Shown: positions 48,352-60,640, counted from the first letter of the stretch. The stretch: DNA of 64,000 bases from Odiellus spinosus (GCA_963920705.1 OY987236.1:13282886-13346885), one strand, 5' to 3'. Program-made: numbers and translations. The notes: generated from the sequence alone by a model not told the origin.

Positions 48352-49385
48352 GTGAATCAAATTTTTTATTAATTAAACTATGAATTTTAAAATACATTAA
48401 TTTAACTATGGAATTTAGAATGTATTAATTAAACTATGAATTTTAGAATACATAGATTAATTAAACTATGAATTTTAGAATACATTAATTAATTAAACTA
48501 TGAATTTTAGAATACATAGATTAATTAAACTATGAATTTTAGAATACATTAATTAATTAAACTATGAATTTTAAAATACATTAATTAAACTATGCGTTTT
48601 TAGAAAAATTAATTAAACTGAAATTTAGAAAACATTAATCTATTAATTTTAGAATACATTAATTAATCTGAATTTTAGAATACATTAATTAATTAAACTG
48701 GATTTTTGAATAGATTAATTAATTAAACTGCATTTTAGAATAGATTAATTAATTAAACTGCATTTTATAATACATTAATTGATTAAACTGGATTTTAGAA
48801 TACATTAATTAAACTGCATTTTATAATACATTAATTGATTAAACTGGATTTTAGAATACATTAATTAAACTGGATTTTAGAATACATTAATTAAACTGGA
48901 TTTTAGAATACATTAATTAAACTGGATTTTAGAATACATTAATTAAACTGGATTTTAGAATACATTAATTAAACTGGATTTTAGAATACATTAATTAAAC
49001 TGGATTTTAGAATACATTAATTAAACTGGATTTTAGAATACATTAATTAAACTGGATTTTAGAATACATTAATTAAACTATGAAATTTAGAATACATTAA
49101 TTAAACTATGAATTTTAAATACATTAATTAAACTATGAAATTTAGAATACCTTAATTAAACTATGAAATTTAGAATACCTTAATTAAACTATGAAATTTA
49201 GACTACCTTAATTAAACTATGAAATTTAGAATACCTTAATTAAACTATGAAATTTAGAATACCTTAATTAAACTATGAAATTTAGAATACATTAATTAAA
49301 CTATGAAATTTAGAATACATTAATTAAACTATGAAATTTAGAATTCATTAATTAAACCATGAAATTTAGAATACATTAATCATAC
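48352..49385. repeat. 26-bp minisatellite, about 40 copies
   Basis: Unit AATTAAACTGGATTTTAGAA plus TACATT. The outer units read AAACTATGAATTTT or AAACTATGAAATTT, while the central 48.8-49.07 kb units are uniform AAACTGGATTTT, showing that homogenisation is strongest in the middle. Confidence 0.95.
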
Positions 49386-49736
49386 TTTAAAGCTTCAAAC
49401 GAAATTAAAATACACCGTTTTCTGAAAAATAGATATATATATTAGACAAATCAATTGATCAGCACCAATTTTATTCCAAATTGATATAAAATTCCTATTC
49501 TCCGGCTACTTAACTTAAAACGCGATATACCTCGAGCATAACTTACTTTAAAAAAGCATTGTGAAATTGATTTTTTTTTTATTCAAAATATTTTAAAAAC
49601 GGTTGGTGACTCAAGTCTGCTGGAATGTTTCCCCTTTTATATTGTTAATGTCATTTTTTTACACTGGCTATACTTTTTAATGTGAGGAGGAGAGGAGAGC
49701 GGGAAAACAGGCTGCTCTGTGCGCTGTAACCATCCA

Positions 49737-49766
49737 GAGAGAGAGAGAGAGGGAGAGAGATAGAGA
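49737..49766. repeat. GA-rich microsatellite
   Basis: A run of GAGA repeats with single interruptions. It marks the end of a slightly GC-richer patch at 49.68-49.85 kb with no coding frame. Confidence 0.8.
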
Positions 49767-50125
49767 AATCCACGTGGTGTTTGGCGGGAAAGCCCTACCA
49801 CTCGCGCGAATAACCTCGTGGAGATTCTACAGGTGGTTGAACTTTTCGAGCTGGTAAAACTAAAAAAAAAATGACAACACTACGTTCGGTTGATTCTACG
49901 CGCATTCGCGAACCCAACTAAGTTTTTAAAAACTTTCACGTTTCCACGTTCTTTCAGGGAAAGGAAACCTTGAAATTTTGAAGGTTAAAGAAATTAAGCT
50001 ATTTTTTAATTTTACCGGTAATTATTTAAATTATTATTAGGTTAATCAATTTTTTATTTTATTATTATTTACTTTACTATTAGAATTAATTTGGTTAGTT
50101 TTAATTTAATTAAATTAATTGGTAA

Positions 50126-51504
50126 AGGTTAATGACCTTCGATTGATTTTTATGATAATTTCGATATTGGAAAATAAATTTCGATTTTGGTGGATTTTTA
50201 TGGTTTTTAAATTAATTTTTGCATTTTTTAATGCATTGGGTTAATGACCTTTTAGTATAGTTAAGTTTTGATAGTTAAAAGTTGCTTAATTGATTAATTT
50301 ACGATGATTTAGTAGGTCAATGATATTTCTAGATTTAAATTAAAATTTTATTTTATTAAGTTTTAATTTGTAGATTTCTAAATGTTGGTCTATATCCACT
50401 TGGTCAATGACCCTGGTAGTTTAAAACCAGAAATTTTATATCAGGTTTTAATTTAATTACTAGTTTATGTAATTAATTACTAGTTTATGTAATTAATTAT
50501 TAGTTTATGTAATTAAATTAAAAAAATATAATCATATTTTTAAAATTTCTTATTTTTGATGTTTCTCGAATTTTGCTCTATGTTCATTATTACAAATATT
50601 TAATTAGTTTCTCACAAAATTTAAAGTTTTAATTGGTTCTTGACCATTTAGTTTAAAAATTGTTTTATTAAATTATAGAAAAGTTATGAAATAGCAAAAT
50701 TTATCTCATTAGGTCAATCAAAGGTCAATGACCACAAAATCATTAATGTTTTAAAATATTTAAAATTTTTCTTGAATGAAGTATTTATTACTGTAGAAAA
50801 AAACAGTTTCATTCAATTGGTAAACTGTAGGTCATTAACCTGTGGTGTAAAATATATTAATCAAAGCGCAAACCAAAATTAAAAAACTAATCAATTTAAA
50901 ATTAGTTAAAATAACCGAAATAAATTCATTTCAATCAAATATAAAAATATATATATATAAAATAAAAATGAACTCAATAGGTCAAGCAGAGGTCAATGAC
51001 CCCGCCACCTAATAATCATTAAATTAAAAACTAACCATAAATTAGTAAAAATATAGCATTTTAATCAATTTTATCACCAAATTTCTAGATTTTTAACCAA
51101 AAATCAAAATTGACTCAATAGGTCAATCATAGGTCAATGACCCCACATTATAATATTCATAAATCAAGAAAAAATCATAAGTTATTCAATTAATGCAAAT
51201 TAATTGTTTTTATTTATAAAAATAAAATCACTCTATAGGTCAAACATAGGTCAGTGACCCCATACAATCAAAATCAAAGAATAACCATAAAAATGCCAAA
51301 AAATAAAGAAAAATTAAATCAATTTTATCGAAAATTTTAAAAAATATATCAAAATACCAAAAATAACTCAATAGGTCAATCAAAGGTCAATGACCCTTTA
51401 AAAAATTAAACTTTCAAATTAAATTAATAACTCTCATAAAATCGCGAAGTATCTACCCAAAAATTAGATTTCAAATTAAATCTAAATTATAAGGTCATTG
51501 ACCT
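50126..51504. promoter_or_regulatory. Cluster of nuclear-receptor IR1 sites (ecdysone-response-element type)
   Basis: Inverted AGGTCA half-sites with 1-bp spacing start at 50126, 50238, 50314, 50401, 50722, 50829, 50990, 51131, 51248, 51384 and 51492. The last is perfect (AGGTCATTGACCT). Those at 50990, 51131, 51248 and 51384 read AGGTCA-N-TGACCC; 50722 ends TGACCA. The first three and 50829 have one or more mismatches. Five (50722, 50990, 51131, 51248, 51384) have another AGGTCA exactly 11 bp upstream, making a direct repeat with 5-bp spacing fused to the inverted repeat. IR1 of this consensus is the classic EcR/USP site, and DR5 is bound by RXR-type dimers. The rest is very AT-rich. It lies in the putative intron of a regulator-like gene, so an enhancer is a reasonable inference, but occupancy is unproven. 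Confidence 0.7.
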
Positions 51505-51759
51505 TTTAATCAAAAATTAGTCGTAACTAAATTCTTATATAAACCTTGACTATAATCATTAAAATAAAAAATATATATATTTAAAAAATCTGTTAAAATA
51601 ACTAATTTTTCCTTAATTCATCAATTAAATCAACCAATTAAATAACCGAAGGAATTTTGACTTCGGTATTTATCAAACTTGTCCCAGCGTGCAAGCAATG
51701 GTAGCCATGAAACTCGAATACAGTCGAAAAAGCTCCTTACTATTTTGTTTTCTATTTAA

Positions 51760-51796
51760 TTTAACATTGCGTATCCATCCACCGTAGCGTAACGCT
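51760..51796 (+). repeat. Dispersed motif G, copy 4
   Basis: TTTAACATTGCGTATCCATC then CACCGTAGCG, the most diverged copy. Confidence 0.5.
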
Positions 51797-52969
51797 TTAA
51801 GCTTTTATTGGAATGGAACTAAGAGAGGAGAAATATAGGCGGAATTTGGGTGATTGAACTTTCGCTTAGCGGGCGCGGAAGCATCTCCTGTTAGTGTGTC
51901 TTCGCTGTCTAGCTGGTGGCATTGACTTATTTTGGCACAATTTCCGATTTGTTGCCATCTTTTGCTTTCATTGAACCCTCGCGCGTGCGCGCTCATTCGT
52001 TCGATAAGCCTAACTTTAGGGATGTTTAATTTAACGTTTAATGATTTAAACACCAGTTCCTGAACCGTTTTTGCCGCTTCCTATGCACATATTGTTAATA
52101 ATTATTATTATAATCTTATTACTCATTCGATAGATGAATCGCGTGATTGATTTGAATTGAATGGAATTATATAATAGTTGATTGAACAATATTTTTAGCT
52201 TGGTTTTTATACACTCTTAAGATATGTATTTATTTATACATATCCTTAACGTGTAATTTTGCTTAATGGTGTAAGATTACGTAAATTGTAGATAGGCAAA
52301 ATAATTGTTGTTAATAAGCGTTGAACTGAGAATTATTTGCTTGGCTTTATATTTTAGGATCAATCATTTTACGATTTTTTAGAATTATTGGGACGTTATG
52401 GATATCTCAAGTTTTTTATTTTGGAATTAAAATTTTATTTGATTAATTTAAAATTAATTTCAATAGGATAGTTTTTTTTAGAAAATATCGTAAGTTATTG
52501 TTATTTTGATGTCCATACACTTATTTTAACTTCTGAATATTTACTTAGAAACTAATCTAAAATTTTACTTTGAAAAATGTTTTTTTATTAATTTACTTAG
52601 AGACTAATCTGAAATTTTAATTTCTAATTTACATTGATCAAAAAACTTTCTCGCTGCAACACTATAGAAACACGTTGCATTTTTTTTTTTTTTTTCTGGT
52701 TTCACCCTGAATATTTGAGGAATTCGGCCAATATCCAATATTTTAGATAATTATAAAACAAATAATTTTTAACAAACACAAAATCAGATTCAAAAATTAA
52801 ATTAAAATTCAAATCTTCGACGGTTCAAACATAGCGAAATATATTCAAATTTAAGACATTCACAAAAGTAGGCGTCTTATTCCCACAAGGATAAAAAAAT
52901 AAGCAGTAACACCCATCAAACTTAATTACAGGCATAGTGAGTGACTAATTCCCATTCGGGTTGTAACGC

Positions 52970-53004
<35 letters not shown>

Positions 53005-53034
53005 AACCCCTTCTTCTTCATAACTTTTCCCCCA
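51797..53034. other. Intronic or intergenic DNA, little recognisable
   Basis: A GC-richer patch at 51.83-52.08 kb gives an 82-codon minus-strand frame without a recognisable domain. The rest is AT-rich and ends in an A run at about 52976-53002. Confidence 0.45.
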
Positions 53035-53038
53035 TTAA

Positions 53039-53401
53039 AGGGAGAATGCAACCTAACAAGTGTTTTTTTATCAATTCATTATTGTTTAAATAGGCCTAAT
53101 CCACTAGTAAAAAAAAGAACGAACAAATATTAAACTAAAAATAAATTTAAAACTTACCATCAAAATAGGCTTAGCGGGATTCATGGAGATTCTGATTTCT
53201 TCGCGTGTAAGGTCTACCGACCAATCGAACGGAGGCAATTTAGGATCTCTATGAATCCCGCTAATCCTATTTTCCGGCTACGTTTTAAATTTATTTCTAG
53301 TTTAATATTTGTTTTATAAACCTTTTAATAGTGGATTATACCTATTTAAACGATAAGGAATCGATAAAAAAAAAAAATTGTTATTAGGTTGCATTCTCTC
53401 T
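53039..53401. mobile_element. MITE family A, full copy with TTAA target duplication
   Basis: TTAA at 53035-53038 and 53402-53405. Left end AGGGAGAATGCAACCTAACA, right end the inverse with one change. The left arm keeps the outward GTAAG motif; in the right arm it has become GCTACG. Confidence 0.9.
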
Positions 53402-53405
53402 TTAA

Positions 53406-55129
53406 AAAAACCACACCGCGAAAGCAAGAATTTCCAAATCATCTTAACAAAAATTCCCTGCCCAAAAAACTACGCAAAGGGATATTTCAACCCTTTTTCC
53501 CTCATAAATTCTCTTAATCACTCTCAAATAGCGAATGTCACAACGAGTTAAGGAGGAAATCACTGCGCATGTACTCGAACCTTCTATCTTTACCGGCGCT
53601 AGTGTCTTTGCTCTCTGTTTCTGTCTAGCGAATAGAAGCTTATTTTACGATTATACAAAGTGGGTGAAGCATCCCTCAGATTTTAGTTTGACAGGAGGAG
53701 AAGTCTCTCGCGTAGGGGTTTTGGTTCAATGCCCTTGAATGTAAACGTTAGAATTTTTTTTTTTAATTTTTATATATTTTTTTACGTTTCCTCCCTGACA
53801 TTGAAACCTGTTAGTGGGATTTTTTTTAGTCAATCATTCCATATCTTTGTAGCTCTTCTATATCTATGTAGCTATTTGATGATATTAAATTAATTATTTA
53901 AAATTAAATAGCTTTGTCGAAATTATCGTAGTTAATGATTTTTTTTTTTTTTTAACTAAAAACTATTTCATTAATTTTTGTTGCAACTATTGAAAGGATC
54001 AAACTATTGAAACTAACCAAACTACCGCGGAGGGATATTTTAATGCGAATTACTTTAATTTAGTTACTTCCAAGAGTGCTGTAGAACTCTTTAATGTAAT
54101 GAGGTTAAATAATTAAATTTTATTAACTGTAGATGGTGTAGAAGTTATAGAAATATTTTTATTATGGTGTTTAATTAAGTTTATTTAAAATTAATAATTA
54201 GTTAAGATAGTGTGAATTTTTAGAAGAGGTTTTTAACGTTTTGATATTTAACAAGAGTTTTAATATAAATAGTTTAGTTAATTAAATTTTTTAAGTTTAG
54301 GAAGTTATCGATGATAATTTTATAAAGAAAACTGAATCGAAATAAGAGAAATTTGAGTAATATTATAATAATTATTATTCTATTATGAAATTATACGACG
54401 AATTTCAATAATATAAGTATTATTATTATAATTACATTTGTCCGTCATTTTTGATGGGTAATCTTATCCAATTAACAAAAAATTATACAAAAACTAGGTA
54501 TTATTCTTGAGACTAAATTAATAAAACTTAATCATCTTCATTCGATTTTTCTCTTCCGTCATATTAATCTTTAGTAGGACATGAAATAAATGTAAGAGAC
54601 TTCTCCTAAAAGTCCGTTTAGTAGCTATTAGGTACATACGTAACTTTGTTGTGGTTGGAAGGCCATTCACCTATCGCCTGTTCGAGTGTTGCGGTAGTTT
54701 TCTAGTTGGTTTTTTTATTATATATATAATTTTTTATCTTCTGTGGAATTAATTTCTGCATGGGGGAGAATTCGCTATAGATACAGTTTTATTTTTTTTT
54801 AATTAAATATGAAAAACAAGTTTCTAATTTCCGATCAAGTTTTCTCCGTTTTGATGCGTTTGTGTGTGGCTATTGAATATTTATCTTGTATTTATTTTTC
54901 GGGCGTATCTCGTGAGAACTCGATATTATAGGTTTAAATCTAGTTTCGACTTGATTGAACTTTTGATCAAATTTGAATAAGGTTTATGACTATTTAATTA
55001 TGATCCCAAAATTGAACTTAATGATATAGGTACTTAAAATTATATTTTGATTAGGACATAATCTATTTTTTACCAGGACCCCTAGATTTGTTACTAAAAT
55101 GATTAACACCCTTTTCACATGAGAAGTAA
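53406..55129. other. AT-rich DNA, no feature seen
   Basis: Only homopolymer T tracts and short frames without domains were seen. Confidence 0.45.
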
Positions 55130-55250
55130 CTAACCGGTTTAATCAGATTTAACCGAGGTTTAATCACAATTAACTAAGGTTTATTGAACTGAGAACGGTT
55201 AAATCTTATTAAACCACGGCTAATTACGCCTCGTCTGAAGAGGGTATTAC
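55130..55250. mobile_element. MITE family C, partial copy
   Basis: Shares TTTAACCGAGGTTTAA, GTTTATTGAACTGA, CGGCTAATTACGCCTCGTCT and GAAG-GGGTATTA with the right arm at 9670-9765, in the same order. Confidence 0.6.
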
Positions 55251-55917
55251 TGAGTATGTATTTAGCATTACCAAAGGCTGTAATTACTTACGTAATCGTG
55301 TATAAAACTGCCTGATTAACGGTATAGAAACGCGTTGAAATTTTTGCAAAATCCAAATGTTTCGTGTTCAATCTTAATATTTTCTGGATTAAATTCATAA
55401 TCCAATTTTATTGGATTTTCGTCAATTTACTCTATGGAAAATTTACAAACCTCGCAAAATCTTTCCTATTATAAGCATAGAAATCTTAAAATCTCCCCAA
55501 TATCTCATAAAACCAAAAATGCCACACTCGTATCTTTTAAATTGCAAATTTAGGATTTAGCTCGGGATTTAGTCTCAAATTACTTACAATTTTACACTGT
55601 TAAAATTACTGTAGCTTTTAGTTTTGTATTCCTATAACTTAACTAGTAAATTTCAATATAAGATGTTTTTAAGTGAAAGAAACAGTAATTTTCCATGCTA
55701 CTTAGTGTTATAAAAGTTAAACAAATCATGTTGCATATTCTTGCAACTTTACAGGAAGTTCCCATGCAATTTTCTGACTGATAAATTTCCTTAATTTTAA
55801 TAGTTATTTTAATAATAACTTTATTCTGGTCGCAAAACTTATTAATTAACTAGTTTTTCGAGTAACTAATATTAAAAAATTGATACATTCGTATCTTTTA
55901 ACGTCTTTAATAGTTAA

Positions 55918-56345
55918 AGGGAGGATGAAGAGGAAAATCAAGGGATTTTTTTTTTTAATCGATTTTACTATGAAAAATAAGAGTATTCGTGTATTAGAGC
56001 CAGAATTGGCCAAAAAAATTTTAAATAATCATATTTTGGTATTCAATTAAGAGGAGAACCTCCGACTAATCAAAAGACTCCCCTGTACCTTTGGCTTCGT
56101 AAAATACCCGCGACACGCGCTGTTGTACGCACGATTGTGTGCGAGGAAAAAATCAAGAACGAGATTTAATGCAATTCGAAGAGTTTGCCGCAGCACGTGT
56201 CGCGGGGATTTTATTAAGCCAAAGGTACATGAGCGCCTTGATTAGTCGGAGGCTCTCCCTTCAATTCTATGCTAAAATTAAAAGGTTTCCAATTTTTTTG
56301 GCAAAAAAATAATTAATTTCAAATAGAAAATTCAGAAATTAATTT
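55918..56345. mobile_element. MITE family B, copy with intact left end and core
   Basis: TTAA at 55914-55917, then AGGAGGATGAAGAGG-type end (AGGGAGGATGAAGAGGAAAA). The core is a long foldback: CTCCGACTAATCAAAAGACT pairs with GATTAGTCGGAG, and ACCCGCGACACG with CGTGTCGCGGGG. The right terminus is not preserved, so the end coordinate is approximate. Confidence 0.75.
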
Positions 56346-58211
56346 TTTTTTAAAAAAATCAGGGAAAGTTTAAGAATTATCCATTAATGTTAGACCTGAA
56401 ATGCTAGAACTGAACTGAACCGTTAATAATTTGATAAGACGCATCACGTGGTCTGAAAATGAAACGAGAGCGAAGTGAACAATTAACACGTCTCTCTTTA
56501 ATAAAAGTGTTATTGTTTAAAGCTAGGTTGTATCTTATTAGTAACAAAACACACATCGGAAGGGAGAGTTAGGAGAAAAAAATATTCACACAAACTTGAT
56601 GTGCAAACTATTTAAAAATTCTAAAAATAATCAACCTTACAATTCTGCTGAGCATAAAAAATTAAATATCTCGGGAAAAAAGTGTAGGCAAGTGAATTTT
56701 GACATTGAAATCTTCGTACGGTTCCTCGTTTCATACCTTAAATATATAACAATTACTAAAAATAATATAAAAAACAGTATAAAAAAGTAATCTGTTGCAT
56801 TGGGGGGAATATTGCGTCACAGAAAGCGATGAGAGAGAGATGAGAGAGGTACAGGTCTTTTTCCCTCCATAGGCTCCGTTCCTCCAATCCACTGATTTCA
56901 ATATCAAAACGTAAGAGAGAAAGAGGCATAGTATAGTATTGTCGCTCCCTATATGTTGGGGTGAGCGGCCGAGAATCTAGGCCAAGTTCACGCTCGTATA
57001 GGAAGCTGTAACAGCGGAAAATAGCTTTTCCGAATAGAGAGGAGAGAGGGAGATGAAATTCTGCTTTTTCAAGTTCATTGCCCCGTCTAGAGAGAGCTTG
57101 AAAACTCCTTACACTCTTATTCAATAAAAGTTTTTCGGAACTATTTTATCATCAATTAAGTTTAATTTTACGTAACAATCCGCTCTAACCTTAACTACAG
57201 TGCCAAGTACTGTTGAACAAAATTATACATATCTTGGTCTTAAATTTTTATTATTTTTTTTCCTATCCTTGAGATATGGAATAGGGAAATTTTTTGGTAT
57301 TTTATACCTGTTATAGGAGTTTATAGTTTCGCACACCCCCCACATATCTGGTTTCTGATTGGTTGATTGGATCATTTCATCATCATTGAAATTTGTATTC
57401 GTTTTTTTTTTTTTTTTTCACATCTCATATTCTACGTGGCGTTTATATTTTTATTTCTATCAGGTTTATCATTATGTATTCATGCTCCATAGCTATCGCA
57501 ATTGTGTCAATTTCTCTTGAAATTTAGAATCGCTTACAACCGTAGAAATAATATAAATTACGTTAAAAAATATTTTTAATGAGAATTTATATCTTTTAAA
57601 AGATTGTGAAGTGTGTATAGTTAAATTATTCAAGATACGTTTGCAATATAACCAAAACTGAGGCGTATTCATACGCAATTATAAACCACATATGGAAAAA
57701 GTAGTCCTAACAGTTAATTATAACTCTATTTGGTATTTATTCGCGTGATTTCTTAAATATTTGGAATGAAAAGTAAAAAAATATAAATTTATTTAGGGAC
57801 GGAGTGGGAGGTAAATAATTTCAATGTCGATTTTTTTTTCTTTTTATTTTTGTTCTTCCGCGTTTTTTGCGGAAGTTTTGAGGGGGTTTTTCTTTTTGGT
57901 TTTGTTAATATAATGTATTGGGAATATTTATCGTTGGATTCTCGTTTACCATGTTTTATTACTATTCTATTGTTTGTTTCGGTCGGATGTTTATTGAAAG
58001 GGCGGCAGTAATTTTGGATTAAATGTACCATACCGTACCATAAAGGAAATTTTATTTTTAAAATATTATTATTACTGATTGAACTTGAATTTAAATTTAA
58101 ACACGAAATAATATCGTTTCTTTTGAGAATTAATTGAAGAGAGATTAAAACCTGGCATTTGATTATTATCTATATAGGAAGAAAGGATATGGAGCTTACC
58201 TTGGGAATTCT
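56346..58211. other. AT-rich DNA with a GA-rich patch, no gene supported
   Basis: The patch at 56.8-57.1 kb is GC-richer and opens a 122-codon minus-strand frame with no recognisable domain. Other frames here are low-complexity. Confidence 0.45.
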
Positions 58212-58215
58212 TTAA

Positions 58216-58455
58216 AAGGGGGGATGCAACTTAATAACCAGTGATTTTTTATCGAATCCACCAATAAAAAGTTTACAAAACAAATATTTAACTAGAAATA
58301 AATTTAAAACTTACCCGCAAAATAGGCTTAGCGAGAATCCATGGAGATTCTGAATTGCCCCTATGTAAGGTCTAGCGACCAATGAACGCCCGTCGTTCAC
58401 GCGAAATCTCCACGAGACTTACAATCGCGTTCGATTGGTCGCAGAACCTTATCTT
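58216..58455. mobile_element. MITE family A, right arm truncated
   Basis: Left end preceded by TTAA, then AAGGGGGGATGCAACTTAA. The left arm keeps the outward GTAAG motif. The core (GGTCTAGCGACCAATGAACG, then ATCTCCACGAGACTTACAAT) is the type found in the 4206 and 63727 copies. The outer right arm is missing. Confidence 0.8.
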
Positions 58456-60424
58456 TAATTTTTTGCCTAAAATTATTTGCGTTTCTGTTGATGAAATCAC
58501 TCGGGTTTAAGTGATGATGAATCGGAATTGTGCAAAAACAATTTTAGCCACCAAATGGAACAAATAGGAAGCTTCTATAATTATTTACATAAATCATTGA
58601 TGCTATCTACACAATACAATTAAATCAGTTTCCTTAGGTTCCGTCTTATCATAAATTAAATATACTGAAGAAAAAAAAAGTCACAAATATGATGAAATAG
58701 CATTCTTCGAAATCATCAAAATATTTTCCTATTCATAATCATAATAACAAAAACCAGTTTCCCATTCCAAACTTAAAAACTTACTTCAAGTATTATATTC
58801 ATTTTTTAACCTTACGCTCAATTACCGTCAAATATACCCAGTTCATAAATAATAAGTTTTTTCCTAATCCCCCCTCCAGTAAAAACGGATAGCTTTTGTT
58901 CAAGAATGCTTGACAATCAAGAGAAAGCTGGGGTGGAATAATATATAAGATTAAACATAAGTAGAGAATCAAGTAGTTTTTAAAAACTACTTTTGAACAA
59001 TAGTGTATAATACGTAAAATATCCACGCCCAATGACATCAAAGTATAAAATAGTGATGGAAGAATGCTAGCATATTCAATATTAAATCCTATAGTCAAAT
59101 AGCGTAAAGTGCCACAAGTCCTATAATGATTAAACCAGTTCTTATAGTTCCTACCACACATTTACGTTTCAAAGAAAAATTATGAAGAAACTAAAAAAAA
59201 GACCATTATAAAACATACTGTTTAGTTTTATTTTAAAGAACAAGTCTCGTTATAATATAATTTTTTTGCTTAATTATATATTGATTAATGGAATTTACGA
59301 ATAATTAAATTTAAATAACATTGAAAATTAAAATAACAGAAATTTTTCGTTTAGGAATGAAAATTAATCCAGAATTTTTAATATTAATACGAAAGTAATA
59401 ATTAAAAAAATTAAATCTAAATTAGATTAATCCCACGACAAATTTGATTTGGGAATAATTTCATGGGATTTGAAAAATGCCACAGGAAAATAATTTTGAT
59501 TTGAAACATATCACAGAAATTTGAAAAAGTCCATACAGTAAATTTAACTAGAAATTAAAAATCTCTAAGAAAATTAGAATAAAAATTGAAAAATATCCAA
59601 GAAAATTAAAATAGAAATAAAATTTTCACAAACCACAAACAAATTATCGGGGTTTGCGAAAAAATCCCTGAAATCTTTACTAGTATATACATTTCAAATT
59701 AAAACCTTGAATAAATTAAGTTTAAAAAAGATTCTCGAAATTGCAAAATCTCGCTATAGTTTAAAAGTTTCAAACCAATACTCGTAAGTTGAAGAGGCGT
59801 TTTTAACATATTAATTCTTATATGGTAAAAGTTTAACATTTTGCGTTAATCCGCCTGAAATTTCGCTATTTTGCGTTATCCAAAAAACTCAGTTATTCAT
59901 GATCATAAGGCTTATCCTTTAAAAGTAATAAAAAACTTCAAAACCCCTTCGTGACTAAACCCCCTCATATTTCTCTCCCCTATTCATAGTTGTTTAAAAC
60001 AATGACAAAACTCTCACCGCCCTTTAAGTCCCATAGAAATATACAGTATTCTTCCCCCTTGTTCTCCACCTTCTATTAAAGAAATTTACGTATTCATCTC
60101 CGCTCATCTTCTTCTTTGGAGCGAACGTTGACCTTGCGCCGAGGAGAACATTTCGTCTCTTTTGCCTACAGCGCCGTACACTTTCTTCAAACACTTCTCT
60201 TCGCTCGTGGTCGTGGCTTTAACCACCGGTGAAATAGCCACCGTTATGTTCAGCCCCCTGCGCAATTTTTTTATTCGAAATTTCGAATACTCCCTATACT
60301 ATAGTTGAGATTAAATCAGATTTTACCAAGCGTTGTAATCAACATGGTGGAAGCTTAGATAATTTGTTAGAAACCTAGAGGCAAATCTGTTTTAATGTAG
60401 ATAATTATTGTACTCAAGAAGAGT
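58456..60424. other. AT-rich then pyrimidine-rich DNA, no gene supported
   Basis: Includes motif G copy 5 and a GC-richer block at 60.07-60.27 kb that stays open for about 50 codons on the minus strand. I recognise no domain in it, and it could equally be regulatory. Confidence 0.4.
59832..59862 (+). repeat. Dispersed motif G, copy 5
   Basis: TTTAACATTTTGCGTTAATC then CGCCTGAAATTT. Confidence 0.55.
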
Positions 60425-60640
60425 AAAATTTTGCTTACTCTTTGTCTTTGGTTGCTTTCGGTGCAAAATCTTGCTTACTCTTCGATTGTTTTCAGTGCAA
60501 AATCTTGCTTACTCTTCGAATGCTTTCAGTGCAAAAACTAACTTACTCGTTGATTGCTTTCATTGTAAAACCTAGCTTACTCTTTGATTGCTTTCAGTGT
60601 AAAACCTAGCTTACTCTATGATTGCTTTAAATGCGAAATC
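60425..60640. repeat. About 34-bp degenerate tandem repeat, 5-6 copies
   Basis: Units contain TTGCTTACTCTTTGATTGCT and TTCAGTGCAAAATC with substitutions and small length changes. Confidence 0.85.

Noticed and set aside
56756-57124. 122-codon minus-strand frame in a GA-rich patch
   Set aside because: Low-complexity composition and no recognisable domain.
58799-59161. 120-codon minus-strand hydrophobic frame
   Set aside because: AT-rich codons encode hydrophobic residues by composition. No family features or splice context were seen.
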